From positions 27,611 through 91,610 of the forward strand of contig RXPK01001257.1 of assembly GCA_004143645.1 (NCBI GenBank): a stretch of DNA of 64,000 nucleotides, written 5' to 3'. Of the stretch, positions 13,301-25,399 are shown piece by piece. The stretch is from Protaetia brevitarsis (lineage: Eukaryota; Arthropoda; Insecta; Coleoptera; Scarabaeidae). Within the stretch, counting starts at the first letter, position 1; each line of letters starts with the position of its first letter. The notes under the pieces are model-generated. The model worked only from the letters and a program-made list of their open reading frames with translations. It searched no databases and was not told where the DNA came from. Position numbers and translations under genes: made by a program.

Positions 13301-13505
13301 AAGTCAGTGTTGGAACATAAGAAAGTAAACGGATCTGTCATAAATAAGGAAAACGTAACCTATATTTGAACTCGCATTATATAAACGACTATGGATTGGT
13401 GTTTCTGCTTGTAAAAATGAAATGTAATTAATTTAACTTTACTAAATTATGATTTTACAATTCAGTACTAACTGGTGTTTAACTACATTTATTTATTACT
13501 TTAAA
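10393..13505. other. No gene recognised; long AT-rich spacer
   Basis: No supported gene. A short hairpin (CCGTGCCA...TGGCACGG) is at about 11909-11936. The segment 12080-12370 has retroelement-like texture and ends in a TAATAATAA-type tail, possibly an unrecognisable LINE 3' end. A 108-codon frame at 10690-11016 (minus) is compositionally ordinary and matches no family I know. Confidence 0.5.
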
Positions 13506-14300
13506 TTATAACATACAATTAGTATAATTATTAAGTGACAAAACTGCATCTCTCAGTTCTTCTATGGTATGCATGCGGTTTCTATAGATCCTATTTTTTA
13601 GATAGCCGAACATGAAGTAATCTAATGGGGTTAGATCAGGCGATCTTGGTGGCCATCTTGTGCTCTAACGAACCTGTCAGCAAAAAACTGTTGAAGATAT
13701 TGGCAGGTTTGTCGAGCAGTATGTGCTGGAGCATTATCGTGCTGAAAATAACCTGCTTCAAGCTCATTTTCTTGTAAGTCTGCAATAAACAATCCAACAT
13801 CTGTTGGTAACGTTGGGCTGTTACAGTTTCCTCGAAGAAAATTGGCCCTATTATTCGTTGCCTGGACATAGCTAACCAAACTCCAACTTTTACGGGATGC
13901 AATTGCGTTTCTCGAAATTCGTGTGGATTTTTGCATACCAGATACAATAGTTTCGTAAATTGATATAGTCTGTTAGATAAAACCAGGCTTCATCCGAGAA
14001 AAATGATTTGTTCAGCAAGTCATCGTCCCTTAAATTGTTATTAAACCAATGACAATATTCCAATCGCCTATCGTGATCTAATGGTAATAATTCCTGTACC
14101 GTAGAAACTTTATAGGATGAAAACGTAACTTTCTTTGACAGCTCATTGCGCTGAAGTGTATGATAAGCCTATAAAATATAAATGTAATAAACTATTTCAC
14201 TTAATGTTAATATTGATTTTTACCTGTTTGTTGAGCTATTACCACAGATAAATTCCCTTATTTTCTTACAGTATTCAGAAATACTATTGTTGGTGATATT
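13506..14300 (-). pseudogene. Mariner/Tc-type (IS630 superfamily) transposase remnant
   Basis: Minus-strand frames together spell an insect mariner-group DDE/D transposase. In order there is an HTH-like piece VIAQQTGLSYT (about 14205-14250), KVTFSSYKVSTVQEL, the first catalytic aspartate block FFSDEAWFYL (about 14000), VGVWLAMSRQRIIGPIFFEE, the second aspartate in YFQHDNAPAHTA, and the third in WPPRSPDLTPLDYF. It ends with a stop at 13506-13508. Spacing between the last two aspartates is roughly 37-39. All three acidic residues are present, but the frame shifts several times and a stop lies in the HTH segment, so the copy is dead. No inverted termini were found. Confidence 0.85.
14169..14223 (-). 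other. Probable 55-bp intron inside the mariner-type transposase
   Basis: On the minus strand the coding text reads ...CAACAAACAG, then GTAAAAATC ... TTATATTTTATAG, then GCTTATCATAC. Removing the 55 bases joins IAQQTG to LSYT through a split glycine codon and restores the expected helix-turn-helix text. Donor, acceptor and length all fit an insect intron. Confidence is limited by the degeneracy of the flanking frame. Confidence 0.55.
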
Positions 14301-15610
14301 AGATGTAAATATAAACGATTTGAAAAAAATTATAAGATAAATAATCGAAAGATACTACAACACGTACGCCAATGTCGCTGAATGTCAAGAAAATTCATTT
14401 AATGTATGAAATTTGTATGTAGCTAATTTCGCTCATTAAATTGGTAATAAGTATAGATAAATTTTTCCGGAAAACTGGTTTTTTCTTACGACAATCATTT
14501 TGAATCACATGGTATATATTAAATAAGTTTGAAAATATGCGTCTCTGATTGTACTGGAGAAGTATTTCCAACACTATATCGTTTTTATCCGCCGTCAATT
14601 ACCAAAGCTACATACTTACAAGTCGTGAAGATGGCCAGACAATGGAGATCTGATAACTGGCCTGGGATACCAAAGGTTTTTCCGTTGTTTTGTCTACTTA
14701 CGGTTCATTAATCATGAAATAGTTGGAACAACTCGCTGATGCAAGGTTGTGCTATTATTCACAACTGTATTCTTGTATTTTATAAACGGTCTCTTTCAAT
14801 AATTTATAGCACCGATATTTTTTAGTACCGGAAACAAAAATTCTACATTTAATCAACTACCTACGTTATTTGATGCTTCTCGAAGCAAAATTTTAATAAC
14901 TTTGAAAGTACCAGATCACTTTCGACGTAAGCGCACTTAATGCCATTATTAAATTGCCGAGAGTGCCGCATGATACCATACTCGATCCTCTACTATTATC
15001 TCTCGTATATCGATTACTACTATATTTCCACTTTTTTCTCTCCATCTCCCTCTCTCATCATAAATGATTTATAACCGTCTGTAACCAAACTTTGCCTCTC
15101 CAAATCCGTACCCATCAATCACGTGATCAAAGCTCATCACGCTCTCCCTTCCCCCTCCCACTTCATTCCAGCCGAACTAAATGGTTGCACTCCACGCGCC
15201 GGATACATGCAAAATATTAACGTTGCGCTGCATCGTGGTGGGGGCACATCGGCGCCTGAAAGCGTGGCGTTGACGTTTAATTTGTGTACGTAATTGGATC
15301 CAACCCCTCTCAACTTTAAAACATCGGTTCACCCAGCAGCAGCAGCGTTGTATTGGTAAAATGATAATCCTTGTTCTTCTATTCTATTGATGCGGATATT
15401 AGAATGTGCGTACAGGATGGTAAAGGTATTTGAAATGCTTCATCATTGTTGGGGAGGTTGCATAGGAAGGGGTGTTGGTGTCGTTGGGTGGAGGTTTGTG
15501 GTAAATGAAAGACATGATGCCTGAAAAGGGTCTTTACGTGTTTTACAATTCTAAGTGGTTATGTGAGGGAACTTTGCCCGTTTTATAACATATATTAGTA
15601 TAGATTATTT
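14301..15610. other. No gene recognised; CpG-richer unique block near 14930-15300
   Basis: Nothing coding was supported. The part around 14930-15300 is relatively GC-rich and appears single-copy in the window. Confidence 0.5.
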
Positions 15611-15616
15611 GATATT

Positions 15617-17855
15617 AATAATAATAATAATATAAATTTACTGCTACTTGGTTAAAACAAGTACAAACGTCTTACAATATCTTACACATAATTTTCATTC
15701 ATATATTCTTCTATAGAGTAGGGTTCTAAACGCACTAATAGAAGGTGTACAGCTTTCTTAAATCTATTAATATTACTAATTTCTTTAATATGTGAAGGTA
15801 ATTTATTATAAAACTTTAAACATCTGTATTGAAGGTCTCTTTCTGTTACAGACAAGTGATGTTTGGGGTAACAGTAGTCACTCCTGTTTCTGGTTATATA
15901 ACTGTGCGAAAAAGTAAAATCTTTGAAAAGGTGTTTATTCTTCATTAAAAAAGCTAAAGTATCAGATATAAACATTGCATATACGGTTAATATGTTGTTA
16001 TCTCTAAATAAGCCTCTACATGAGGAGTTGAACTGTAACCTCAACATAAATCTGAGTACTCTCTTTTGATATACAAAAACACGGTGTAGGTCGCTGCTGC
16101 TACCCCAGAATATCAAACCATATTTTAAAACAGGGTAACACATTCCATTATACGCTATCCTAATGACGTCGTCATCAACTAGCTCACGTAAATTGCGAAT
16201 GCAATAGGAAAAAGAGCTGACTTTACTGCAAACTATATCTATATGGTTTTTCCACTTGAGGCACTCGTCGACAACCAGCCCGAGAATACGAGCAGTTTTT
16301 TGCACCGAATATTCATGGTTGTTTATATTTAAGGATTCTGGATAATCTACGTTTCTGGTGTTAAATAATATAATGTTCGGTTTTTTTATGATTGATATTT
16401 AGGTGATTATTATTTAACCATTCCTCCAGTGTGCGACATACCTGGAGCAGCTGTCGACGAGTGCATCCAGCGTATTGCCACTAGCAACAAAAGAAATATC
16501 ATCGGCATAGTTTATTGTGGATATAGAAGAATCTATTGATGCAGAAACCTCAACATTATAAACATCATTGAAATAAATAATAAAAAGCAAAGGTCCCAAG
16601 ATACTCCCTTGAGGTACACCCCTACTTAAAGTGATACTATTCGATCTCATTTGATAACCGTTTGATCCAACTCTGACAGTCTGCCTTCTATCGCTCAAAT
16701 ACGATGCAAGCCATGACAAGGGTGTGCCCCTAACACCATACAATTCCAGCTTTCGGATAAGAATCTTGTGGTCTATGTTGTCGAATGCTTTCGATAGGTC
16801 TAACAAAACACCACAAGGTATGCATTTTCTCTCTAATGCCTTAACAATTGTGCCAATAAAACCAAACAGAGCGGTGTCAATACTTTTACCCCTAAGAAAC
16901 CCATGCTGTTGAATATTTATTAGTTTATACTTCTCGAAGAAATTACAAAGCCTAATGTAAACTACTTTCTCAAATATTTTTGAAAAACCTGTTAACAAAC
17001 TAATAGGTCGATAATTATTTAAATCATTAATATCTCCTTTTTTATAAAGTGGAATAACTAGTGCATGTTTTAAATACGTTGGAAAAGTACCGACCTCAAG
17101 CGATTTATTAATAATGTGGCACAGCGGTGATAAAAAACTTTCATAACATTTCTTTAAAAAAGTAGTAGGTATATTATCTAAACCTGAAGATTTAGAACCT
17201 TTAAGTGATCGAACAATACTTGTAAGCTCTTGCTCACGAGTAGGTAGAAGAAATAAAGTGTGAAGGTTTCTTGTTATATTTATTTTGTTATCATCGTTAT
17301 GAGACACAGGCTGTTCCCTAGTGGCAAAAAAATGATTAAACTGATTTGCCAAGCTCTCGAAATCATCCACATTGGCAGGCAAGGTGTTAGTAGAATCTTT
17401 TCCTACAGCATTATTTATTAATTTCCAAACATCCATACTTTTGTTTGTTGAATTATTTAAAAATTCGTCATTTTTTTTCGCGTTTTAGACGTTTGATTTC
17501 TGCATCGTATATTTTTTTATAATAAGAATATGTGTTACAATAAACAGAATTATACACTGACATAGTATGTAAGGCAGAAACTATATTTCTCAGCCGCTGT
17601 AAGTACTCAGGGATGAAATTTATATTACGTTCTTTCACGCAAACCCTTTGTACCGGAAATTCAGCATTAAAATGACGCAAGAAGATATTAATAAAGATAG
17701 AGAATTTATCGTTAATCGCATATCGATCTTGATACACATCACTCCAATCCTCACTATTTATGGAAATCATAATTTTTTTTAGTTTTTCCTCGGTGAAGAA
17801 ACGAACTTCCTTATCACTCACAATACATCTAGTGTTTTTTTTTGCACCCATTCTA
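15617..17855 (-). mobile_element. 5'-truncated CR1/jockey-like LINE with TTA tail
   Basis: The element runs on the minus strand from about 17855 to about 15617. Its 3' end is a TTATTATTA-type tail (15617-15635), as in CR1/L2-like LINEs. Endonuclease and ORF1 are missing, and no target duplication was identified. There is no RNase H after the reverse transcriptase, which separates it from the other LINE family in this window. Confidence 0.85.
15682..17851 (-). pseudogene. Reverse transcriptase (ORF2) of the CR1/jockey-like LINE, frameshifted
   Basis: Three minus-strand frames form one ORF2 region of roughly 700 residues. The part at 17468-17851 is the linker between endonuclease and RT (FTEEKLKK...DWSDVY). 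The part at 16414-17436 is the RT, with NYRPISLLTGFSKIFEK, GVLLDLSKAFDNIDH, SRGVPQGSILGPLLF and the catalytic NYADDISFV. The part at 15682-16305 is the thumb/C-terminus (ILGLVVDECLKWKNHI, LKYGLIFWGSSS, LPSHIKEI). Breaks fall in an A8 run (17471-17478), near 16445, and in an A7 run (16381-16387). Because two breaks are in homopolymers, sequencing error is possible. Clade naming is by motif resemblance only. Confidence 0.88.
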
Positions 17856-17873
17856 TGCTTGTTATACAGTTAA

Positions 17874-18215
17874 TCAGGCCTTCCTTTCCGCAACAATGTG
17901 CAAAGGTTGTAGGGCCAGAAGAATTTCTAGTGCCAATGATGGGGAAGAAGATTGGAAGAAATTGGGGCTCCCGTGATTGCCACACTTGCAATCCTTTGTA
18001 TGGATGTCAGATTTACTGTGACTTTGGTTTGTTGCAGCCTTTGTCACCAACCTATTGCTCCATAGATTATGTTTGGATGTACCACTATCACATAGAGCAA
18101 ATGGGCTAGCTTTGGAGATGGCCTTGAAGATTTCCCACATATCTTTCAGCATGTCCATAAGAACAGCAAAAGGCCTAAACTGATAATAGTGACTCTTATA
18201 GAAAATTCCAAACAC
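17874..18215 (-). pseudogene. LINE thumb-domain fragment (RNase H-bearing family)
   Basis: The minus-strand text LALEILLALQPLHIVAER matches the pre-RNase H segment of the other LINE family here (compare TAAIEVILDLAHLHIVVE at about 25570-25620). The rest of the frame is degenerate. It lies directly upstream of the truncated CR1-like element, on the same strand, and may mark its insertion target. Confidence 0.55.
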
Positions 18216-19449
18216 TTTCTACATAGACAATGTGCATTAACAGTAGATTCTCAGGATTTAGCTGATAGTTCCGTTTAACTGCAAGCTTACCTCTACCTAT
18301 ATTTAGTTCCATTGTTAGTGCTATAAACAACTTTCAACTGCTGCTAGGGATGTCCCATCACTAACACCTTTGTGAAGGTAATTTGTTTTCAACAGTGGCT
18401 CATATCACTGATTTGCAGGCTGCAAAGCACCTGTATGAATCGACTAAATTGTTATAAAACATCTTTCATCGATAAATTGGCAATATATTTGCTTCAAACG
18501 CATACTAACTAACCTAGTAACTGCCACTGAATAAACAAACCCTTTAAGTAACCTTCCTTAGCAATCAACTGACATCCCAAACAGTTAATTTTAAAAACCA
18601 ATAATTCCTCACCATTTCACACAAAATAACAAATGAATCCCACTCCCTATCCCTATTTCCAATCATTAGATAAGATTAACTTGCGCTAGCAACAGATAGA
18701 ACAGCTTATATCCCGACGACTAGCAACATTCCTTCACTGTTTGTTTAGTTTACGAGGCAACCGCTTGGTGGCGCGGTTTTTAATAATTCCCGTTCTGCAG
18801 CGGGGGTTAGTAGTATTAATTTTTAACCGTGACTCTCTAGAGGGAGCTCTTATAGCGTTCGGCTTTGTGGCAGATTAAAAAATTAAGGAAAGAGAAAGGT
18901 ATAACGTAATACCAAGGCTTTTTGTTTGAGTGAGGTAATAAAATTGATATCAGCTGGTTCGCTACTGGAGACCAATGCTGAAGGAAATTGTGTTGCTTTT
19001 AAGGCTGGGAAACGCATTAACACATCTCAGTAATATTTTATGGCGATTTATGTGGTCGAAGTTAGGAGTTATAGGTAGACAGGTACAGCTTTTTAATATT
19101 GCATCAGCGATGAGGTGTTTTTTTTTTCTTTCTAGGGTGGTGATTATATAGTAATGCTTTTAAGATTTTATCAAGGAAGATGGAATAGATTCTGTTTGAT
19201 CTGGTCGATGAGTGCATTTAACATTGCGACCTAAGATCTATTGTATTATTCCGTACATAGTGAATTACTTATAAATAAAGGTTAGCCCATGGCTAGTAAA
19301 AAAAAATTGTTAGAATTATCAATAAGGTTATTACTCCTAGCAACGTCTGTCGTTCCAATTCCACAAAACTCCTATTCTATGTAGGTACTTCACTAAACAA
19401 CTGTGTCTTGTTAGCAAACCTGTCACAGTTCTCAGGTGTATTGGGTTGA
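18216..19449. other. No gene recognised; spacer
   Basis: AT-rich spacer. The part at 18750-18850 is CpG-richer (GGTGGCGCGG, GCAGCGGGGG). No supported frame. Confidence 0.5.
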
Positions 19450-20170
19450 AAATCAACACATCCATTGTTAGATGTGGAAGAGATCTGTTCGTTATGTATC
19501 TGCTCATAAATGCTGTTCTAATAGATCTGATGTATTTCTGAGATCCACTGCACCATATGTCGCAATCTTGGGCATTACCAGATACGGTTCAAGTCCACTG
19601 ATTGTTGTTTCAGCACCATATCCTGCTAGCTTGTATGCTAATTCGTTCCGTGCAGTGTCGCTATGTTTCAACAGTCACGTCAAAGTAATTTTGTTGTATT
19701 TATAACAAGAGCTCTTAGGTCTTATAGATAATCCCAAACTAGTTTAAGGGTTATCTGATAGGACTGTATTTAAGGCCACTTGTACAGTGGTCTATTGCTT
19801 TAATGCCATATATTCTTTATGATTCAGGATTTTTTCATATATGTATATATCAGCTTCGATATCTGGGCTTCAATTTAATCCATCTACCTACCAGTCTGGA
19901 TTTGTGTCTCTGTTTTGTGTTCTGCTCTCCACTCACCCATTGGTTTTTAAAGGTTTATTGAGGATGAATATGGCTCTGATTTGGAAGAGAGAGTGTCGCA
20001 TTTCAGTTTATGTGCTCAAATTATTGCCTGCACTTTAACGTAAATACCTAAAGAGGCTAGAATTGACATGGGAGCTCCCTGTGGCTATGGTGATGCATTT
20101 GCTGCTCGGTATTTTTGCGTGTTTTATAACTGCCTGCTTCTAAGTAGTGTTGGTCCACTAGAACAGGCAG
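19450..20170 (-). pseudogene. Degenerate LINE RNase H fragment
   Basis: The minus strand gives NELAYKLAGYGAETTISGLE followed by a segment with LRNTSDLLEQ. These align with SNELPNKLARNGSEIIF and IRNTSDPLEQ in the fragment at 48990-49800. Upstream pieces (NHKEYMALK..., LSDNP) correspond to the middle of the RNase H domain. There are many stops. It belongs to the same subfamily as the 49-kb copy, more diverged from the 1-kb and 26-kb copies. Confidence 0.7.
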
Positions 20171-21443
20171 CCATAGATTAACATGGGTATTGTCATGGCT
20201 GTGGACAATCAGTACATCATATCTGGTATTAAGTCCCAATTTATTGAAAGATCATGTCGAACATATTATTCATGTTCTTATTACATTTTCTCCGTGCAAA
20301 TCATTTCGATTTACCTACGCCATATACAATCCAAATTCTGCACGCTCCAAGTAGATTGCTCCGAATATAAATTCCTACAAGAACTTCCACAGAGCGGCAC
20401 CCTCAAGAAATCGTATCGTAAATCCGAGAGCAGCATTCTTCATAATTAATCGCGCCGACCATTCGAGATCACGACTGGATTATGCTGAGGCAGTATCGTA
20501 AATTTATTCCTATATTAAACAGAAGTTAAATGTAGCATTAAAACGAACTCTGTAGGGCCGCACCGGTTCTATACATCACGGCCCACCTTTTCCGAGATTA
20601 AGAAATTTCGCGTTCGGGGGTGATGAACTATTTCATGCCTCGTAAAGTTCCTAACCGCCACCCACTAAATTTTCGATATTCGTCTCTTCCGAAAAGATTC
20701 GGTCGCATAATGACGACCGCAATGTTAGGTCTATAAGAACGTGGGGATCTTCTAATATGCCCTCGTATATCTGCGACACGTTTATTGTGCGCAATATACA
20801 TTAGGTACCGATGGAGAATAAAAATTACTTTACTGCTGGACGTAAAGACGGAGTAAATGACCGTTTTCCAGGGGCATTTCCGCGGTGGCTGGTCGTAGGA
20901 ACAGTTAATGGTCGAAGATTATTATCTGGGTGTTTTAAAAATTGAAATTTGTTCTTGGCGGTGTCAAGTCAACTTGTATGTGCACTTGTAAGAATTAGAA
21001 TTCATTACTGTGGACAACGTGATAATCCAACTTTATCCTTTTTGGCAGTTTGCAGGTAAAATAAGTGCCTATTGAGTCATATAAAGGATCATTCTTTCAT
21101 CTAAAAATTAGGTGCATAAAATGTGTTTAACTTAACATGTATTTTTTTCAAGATAATATTACTAGAACAAGTTCAAGAGATAGACATGTTTCAGACGAGG
21201 CGATTAGTTGAATGGACGGTTGTCAAGGAATATACTGATATGAACCCGTTCACACGAACTTCATATAAAGAGGCCGTACTCTGTCGCACATAAATAAATG
21301 TATGTCAATCTGCACGAAACAGACAAATCATTAATGAAAATAAAGTAGTGAGTCCCTATACCATATTCATGAAACCTATTACACCCCTGAAAATGAGCAA
21401 TATTATTCTAAACATGAAAGATTGGGCTTCCACTGGAGATAAT
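20171..21443. other. No gene recognised; CpG-rich unique block
   Basis: The segment 20450-20900 is CpG-rich (GGGCCGCACCGG, TTTCGCGTTCGGGGG, GACGACCGC) and non-repetitive in this window. It could be a conserved non-coding element. No frame supported. Confidence 0.5.
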
Positions 21444-21482
21444 GTATGTTTCCAATACTCTATGAGAGTATTGGAAACATAC
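21444..21482. repeat. Perfect 18-bp inverted repeat with 3-base loop
   Basis: GTATGTTTCCAATACTCT, then ATG, then its exact reverse complement. It would form a strong hairpin or cruciform. It sits just upstream of a decayed reverse transcriptase fragment, and its role is unknown. Confidence 0.9.
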
Positions 21483-21519
21483 TAGGAAGCAGTTGGCCGT
21501 ACCTTCAAGTCACCACAGT

Positions 21520-22010
21520 ATGGATGAGGGGATGTTTCTAGATTATTGGAAAAGATCTACTGTGATCTTGTATAAAAAATGGAGAGAAGTCAGAAGTCAT
21601 AATACTGTCAAATATGTCCAAAATATTTGAAAAAGTAATTTATAAGAATTTATATTTTTTTTTGAACGGCAAGTCTACTGAATTTCGAGCAAAATGGTTA
21701 TATACGGGGTATTGTTGAATTTACCTAAGACTTTTGATAACATTAGTTAAAATAACTTATATGGCAAAATGGAGGCTGTAGAACTTAAAGGAGATTGTTG
21801 ACGGTTGATCCAATTCCACCTGAGAGATAGAAAAGAAAGAGTTGAGGGCTACAAAGTTGATCAAAATAACCCTTGAAAGAGGAGTTCCTCAGCAGTCTAT
21901 TTTAGGTCCTCTTTTCTTGATACATGTACATAAATGATCTTTACATGTCTTAAAACCACTCAATATGCAGATGACACTTCAGTCGTGGTGAGAACAGGTT
22001 AAACAAGGTT
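21520..22010 (+). pseudogene. Decayed LINE reverse transcriptase fragment
   Basis: Across shifting plus-strand frames one reads LPKTFDNIS, LIQFHLRDRKERV, ERGVPQQSILGPLFL and QYADDTSVVVRTG. These are the A, B and C catalytic blocks of a CR1/jockey-type reverse transcriptase. Frameshifts and stops are frequent. The YADD active site itself is intact. Confidence 0.75.
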
Positions 22011-22490
22011 AAGCTGGTGGAAAATTGATATATGTAATAACTTTTGGTAATTTCGAAAAAAACTTGCAGACATTTAATACACAATAGACTCCGTTGCCGC
22101 TTGTGTTATACATGTAAGCCACTTGGGTATCTAAACTTATCTACTAATCTTCCTTTTAGTATGCTTTAATGATCGTTACTCCAACCATCAGTTTGAAGGT
22201 TGTGCTTAGCTCATATTATGCTTATGTCTACAGTAGATTTAAACATGGTATCATTTTTTTGGGGTATATGAATATTTAGACTGTGAAAAGCTGGTTTTTA
22301 AATTTTCAGATTCTTGCAGAACTGTATTTAGGGACTACAATATACTTACCCTATCAGCGATTTACGCCATTGAATGCATAATGTTTGTAAAGGAAAATTA
22401 TTGTGATCTGTTTAGCAAAAAAGGTGTGCAAATTATAGCAAACTTCTGTCTTGGGTCCACTATTATTCTAGATACCTGTGTGTGATCCTT
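22011..22490. other. No gene recognised; possible RT thumb debris
   Basis: This follows the reverse transcriptase fragment and may contain its unrecognisable C-terminal part. No frame is supported. Confidence 0.4.
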
Positions 22491-24173
22491 CCCTAACAGC
22501 CAGATTTTATAAATATTTTTCGTGAGAGGTTTTTGAATATATTTTTCATATTTTTTTCTAAATATAGATAAATAATTCAATTAAAATATTTATTCCATAT
22601 TTTAAAATTAATGTAAGCGCTATATTTTTTCTAAAATATTTATATGAAAATTGATATTTTTTATGCAATCTATTTAATTTGTCAAAATGAACTAAAATTG
22701 TTCTTGGTTATTTAGAATGTATAACGTCGATAACGAAAAGTTGAAACATACATAGAGTTGTCTAAAAAGGCAAGAACTTGTTTTTTCACACTCACCATAC
22801 AAGTTAATAATCAATAATTCTGGCATCTTTTAAGGCATACTGAAGGTTTATCAAATTAATCACTATTTTTTAATTGAAGTGTTCTAAATAAAAACAAACG
22901 TATTTATTATCATTTTATTTGAATAAGCCAATAAAAATGAAAAATACTCATTTTTAAGTCTAGCATTGGCTGGTGCCAGGTACAACTCTATGGCTTTTTT
23001 TCATATCTTCGGTAGTGGCGCTCCCATGGCGTTTCCTTGTGGCCTCTAAAACAATGCTAATTGTATTAGATCATACCACGAATAAAACATCGTACAACAT
23101 TATCAACACCTATTAATACATTTGGAGCATTTACAATAATTGGAGTGGTTAGCTACATTCTAATACTTACGATACTTATTTTTACTTTATTTCATAATAT
23201 TTGAAAACATTCTACGTACAAACAATAATACAACAAAACGTATTCTAACCTCTATTTGAGGTTATAACGCTTATCTACCGAGATGAATCTCTTAAGCAAA
23301 TCAACTAGCAATTTATCTGGTAGATGCAGTACATATATGATGCATAAAATTCCTACAATTATATTATTAAACGATTTCTGTACATAGCGATATTGAGCAT
23401 TCCAATTATCTTATAAATGCCATGACATGTTCAAAGTTTTGCTTACCTCGTAGTCACCATAAAAACTGAAACACACCCCGTAACAATTAATTACACAGTT
23501 AACCCTAATCTGCCCTAATCGTATACTGTTATAAAGTATAACATGTAACGGACAAACGAATGAAAACGTTGATGATACGCACGTGCGCGTATGCATTCTA
23601 TGTACCTAATCCATAGACGCATAAACAATACTAAATCATATAACACCGGCACCGTAATGAGTAGAGGTGTTGTGTTGACGTTCGCAAACTTACAAATATT
23701 ACAAATAATATAATACAAGACGCAGATATATTAATGGAAAAGTTATAGCGCTCAATTTAGATACTAATTAAATGATATTAGATATATATTATCTAATTTA
23801 ATCTTTAAACTATCATTTTAAATAGCTACATACTTACTTAATATGAATGCATATTTTACCTATTTTATATTATTCGTCCTACGCACTAAATGTACAAAAG
23901 CAAAAAATTCAATCTTTTTTTTTATATGAAATAAATATTTACAGAAATGCAAAGCAAAATATTCTTGCAGAGTTATGAAAAATATATTGAGAAAACATTT
24001 GCAATAAAATATTATTACATACTACAAAACATATATATTTTTTAAATGTTTTCCTAATATATTTTCTATAATATATTTTATGCATATTATATTAATATAA
24101 CTAATATTCAAGAAAGATTTAATATTTTTTAAATATTTATAAAATATGAAATAAATATAGTTGGTCACTGGGG
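22491..24173 (-). mobile_element. 1.7-kb repeat family, copy B
   Basis: The copy begins CCCTAACAGCCAG and ends TTGGTCACTGGGG, with a short internal deletion just inside the left end compared with 53336-55043. The two ends form an imperfect inverted repeat of about 20 bases (CCCTAACAGCCA against CCCCAGTGACCA). The minus strand carries the conserved 61-codon frame (23411-23596), splice donor (near 23446) and acceptor (near 23048). The subterminal zones are very AT-rich, with repeated AAATATATTTT-like words. Confidence 0.85.
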
Positions 24174-25284
24174 TTGCGTTGAATTAAAAATTTATACTAA
24201 TTCCTATTTGTTATAAAATTAATTATTTTACAAAGATAGAAGTCACTATTCAAATGAATCAGTCGATAAATATAAAAACTCTATCGCTTAACATAAAGCA
24301 ATAAAATAACTTACAAAAGCAGATTTCTGAATAGCACACACCAAAAAAGAAATCCTTTTACTGTGGATCCTCGTATACTGCAGAACCAGAGGTAAATCAG
24401 ATCCTAATCTTATTAATTAACACATACGCTTTAGATAAATACAAACTCCGTCACTTTTAAAAAGCTCGTTTATAATCATGCTATATTTATACATTAAATA
24501 ACCTCTTCCCTTTCATACAACCTGCCGTGAAGTATGTCGTTTATCACGCGAAATTGATAAGCCTCGGTTCACTTTGGCGCTCCAGGAACCATTATTTATT
24601 AAAATTAATTAACGGCAAAACTGCACAGGTTAAGACGAACAATAAAAGTGTTCGGCACCGCAAGAATCTGCAGGCAGTAGCCTCTCGTATCTGAGGATCG
24701 GACATAATGAAATAACACACAGAAATAAAATAGCAGGTTTTAGTAATGAATTTATGACACCCTGTATTCCAGACATACCTGTCGGTCGTTCGTTTTATCT
24801 TCGCCTTGAGCGAGTAACAGGTTATTAAAAATTATTTATTAATATGAGACCTGCATATGTGTGTGCACACACACGGAGAATTTTAATTATTCTGGTATGT
24901 TACGAAGTCAGAAAAAAACGTTTTTGCTTGTGGCGTGATAAGAATATCTCTGGGAAGCAGTGAGAGGTGGGATACAATGAAAAAAATTAAAGAAGTGATG
25001 TCCATTTTCAGTCGAACCAACCTGTTTAAATATAATTCAATTTAGAAACTTATTTCCACTGGTTCTACTTCATAAATTTTTACGGATTTATTTGGAGAAG
25101 TTAAACTGTGGACAATAAAAGATTGCAAAAATATTACTTGCACAAAAAAGTCTTTGGAAACACTGCAGCATTTTGCTCAAAATTTCTCTGCGTGTCTTTT
25201 TAGTGCCCAATATCCTATTAGGAGATCTGCCAATGCGACAAAATCATTCCTACCAAGCTTTGATAGTTCTTAAATCTTTATGCT
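24174..25284. other. No gene recognised; spacer
   Basis: AT-rich spacer. A single GACACCCTGTATT motif is near 24756 and a short CA/GT run is near 24858-24872. No supported gene. Confidence 0.5.
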
Positions 25285-25399
25285 ATGTCTTTGGGCACTG
25301 CTAAAACAACAGATTTAAACATAGAACCTTTAACTTCTTTCTTGCTAACTTATCGACTTTTCGTTTCCTTCGATTTCTATCTGTATAAACTGGGGATGC

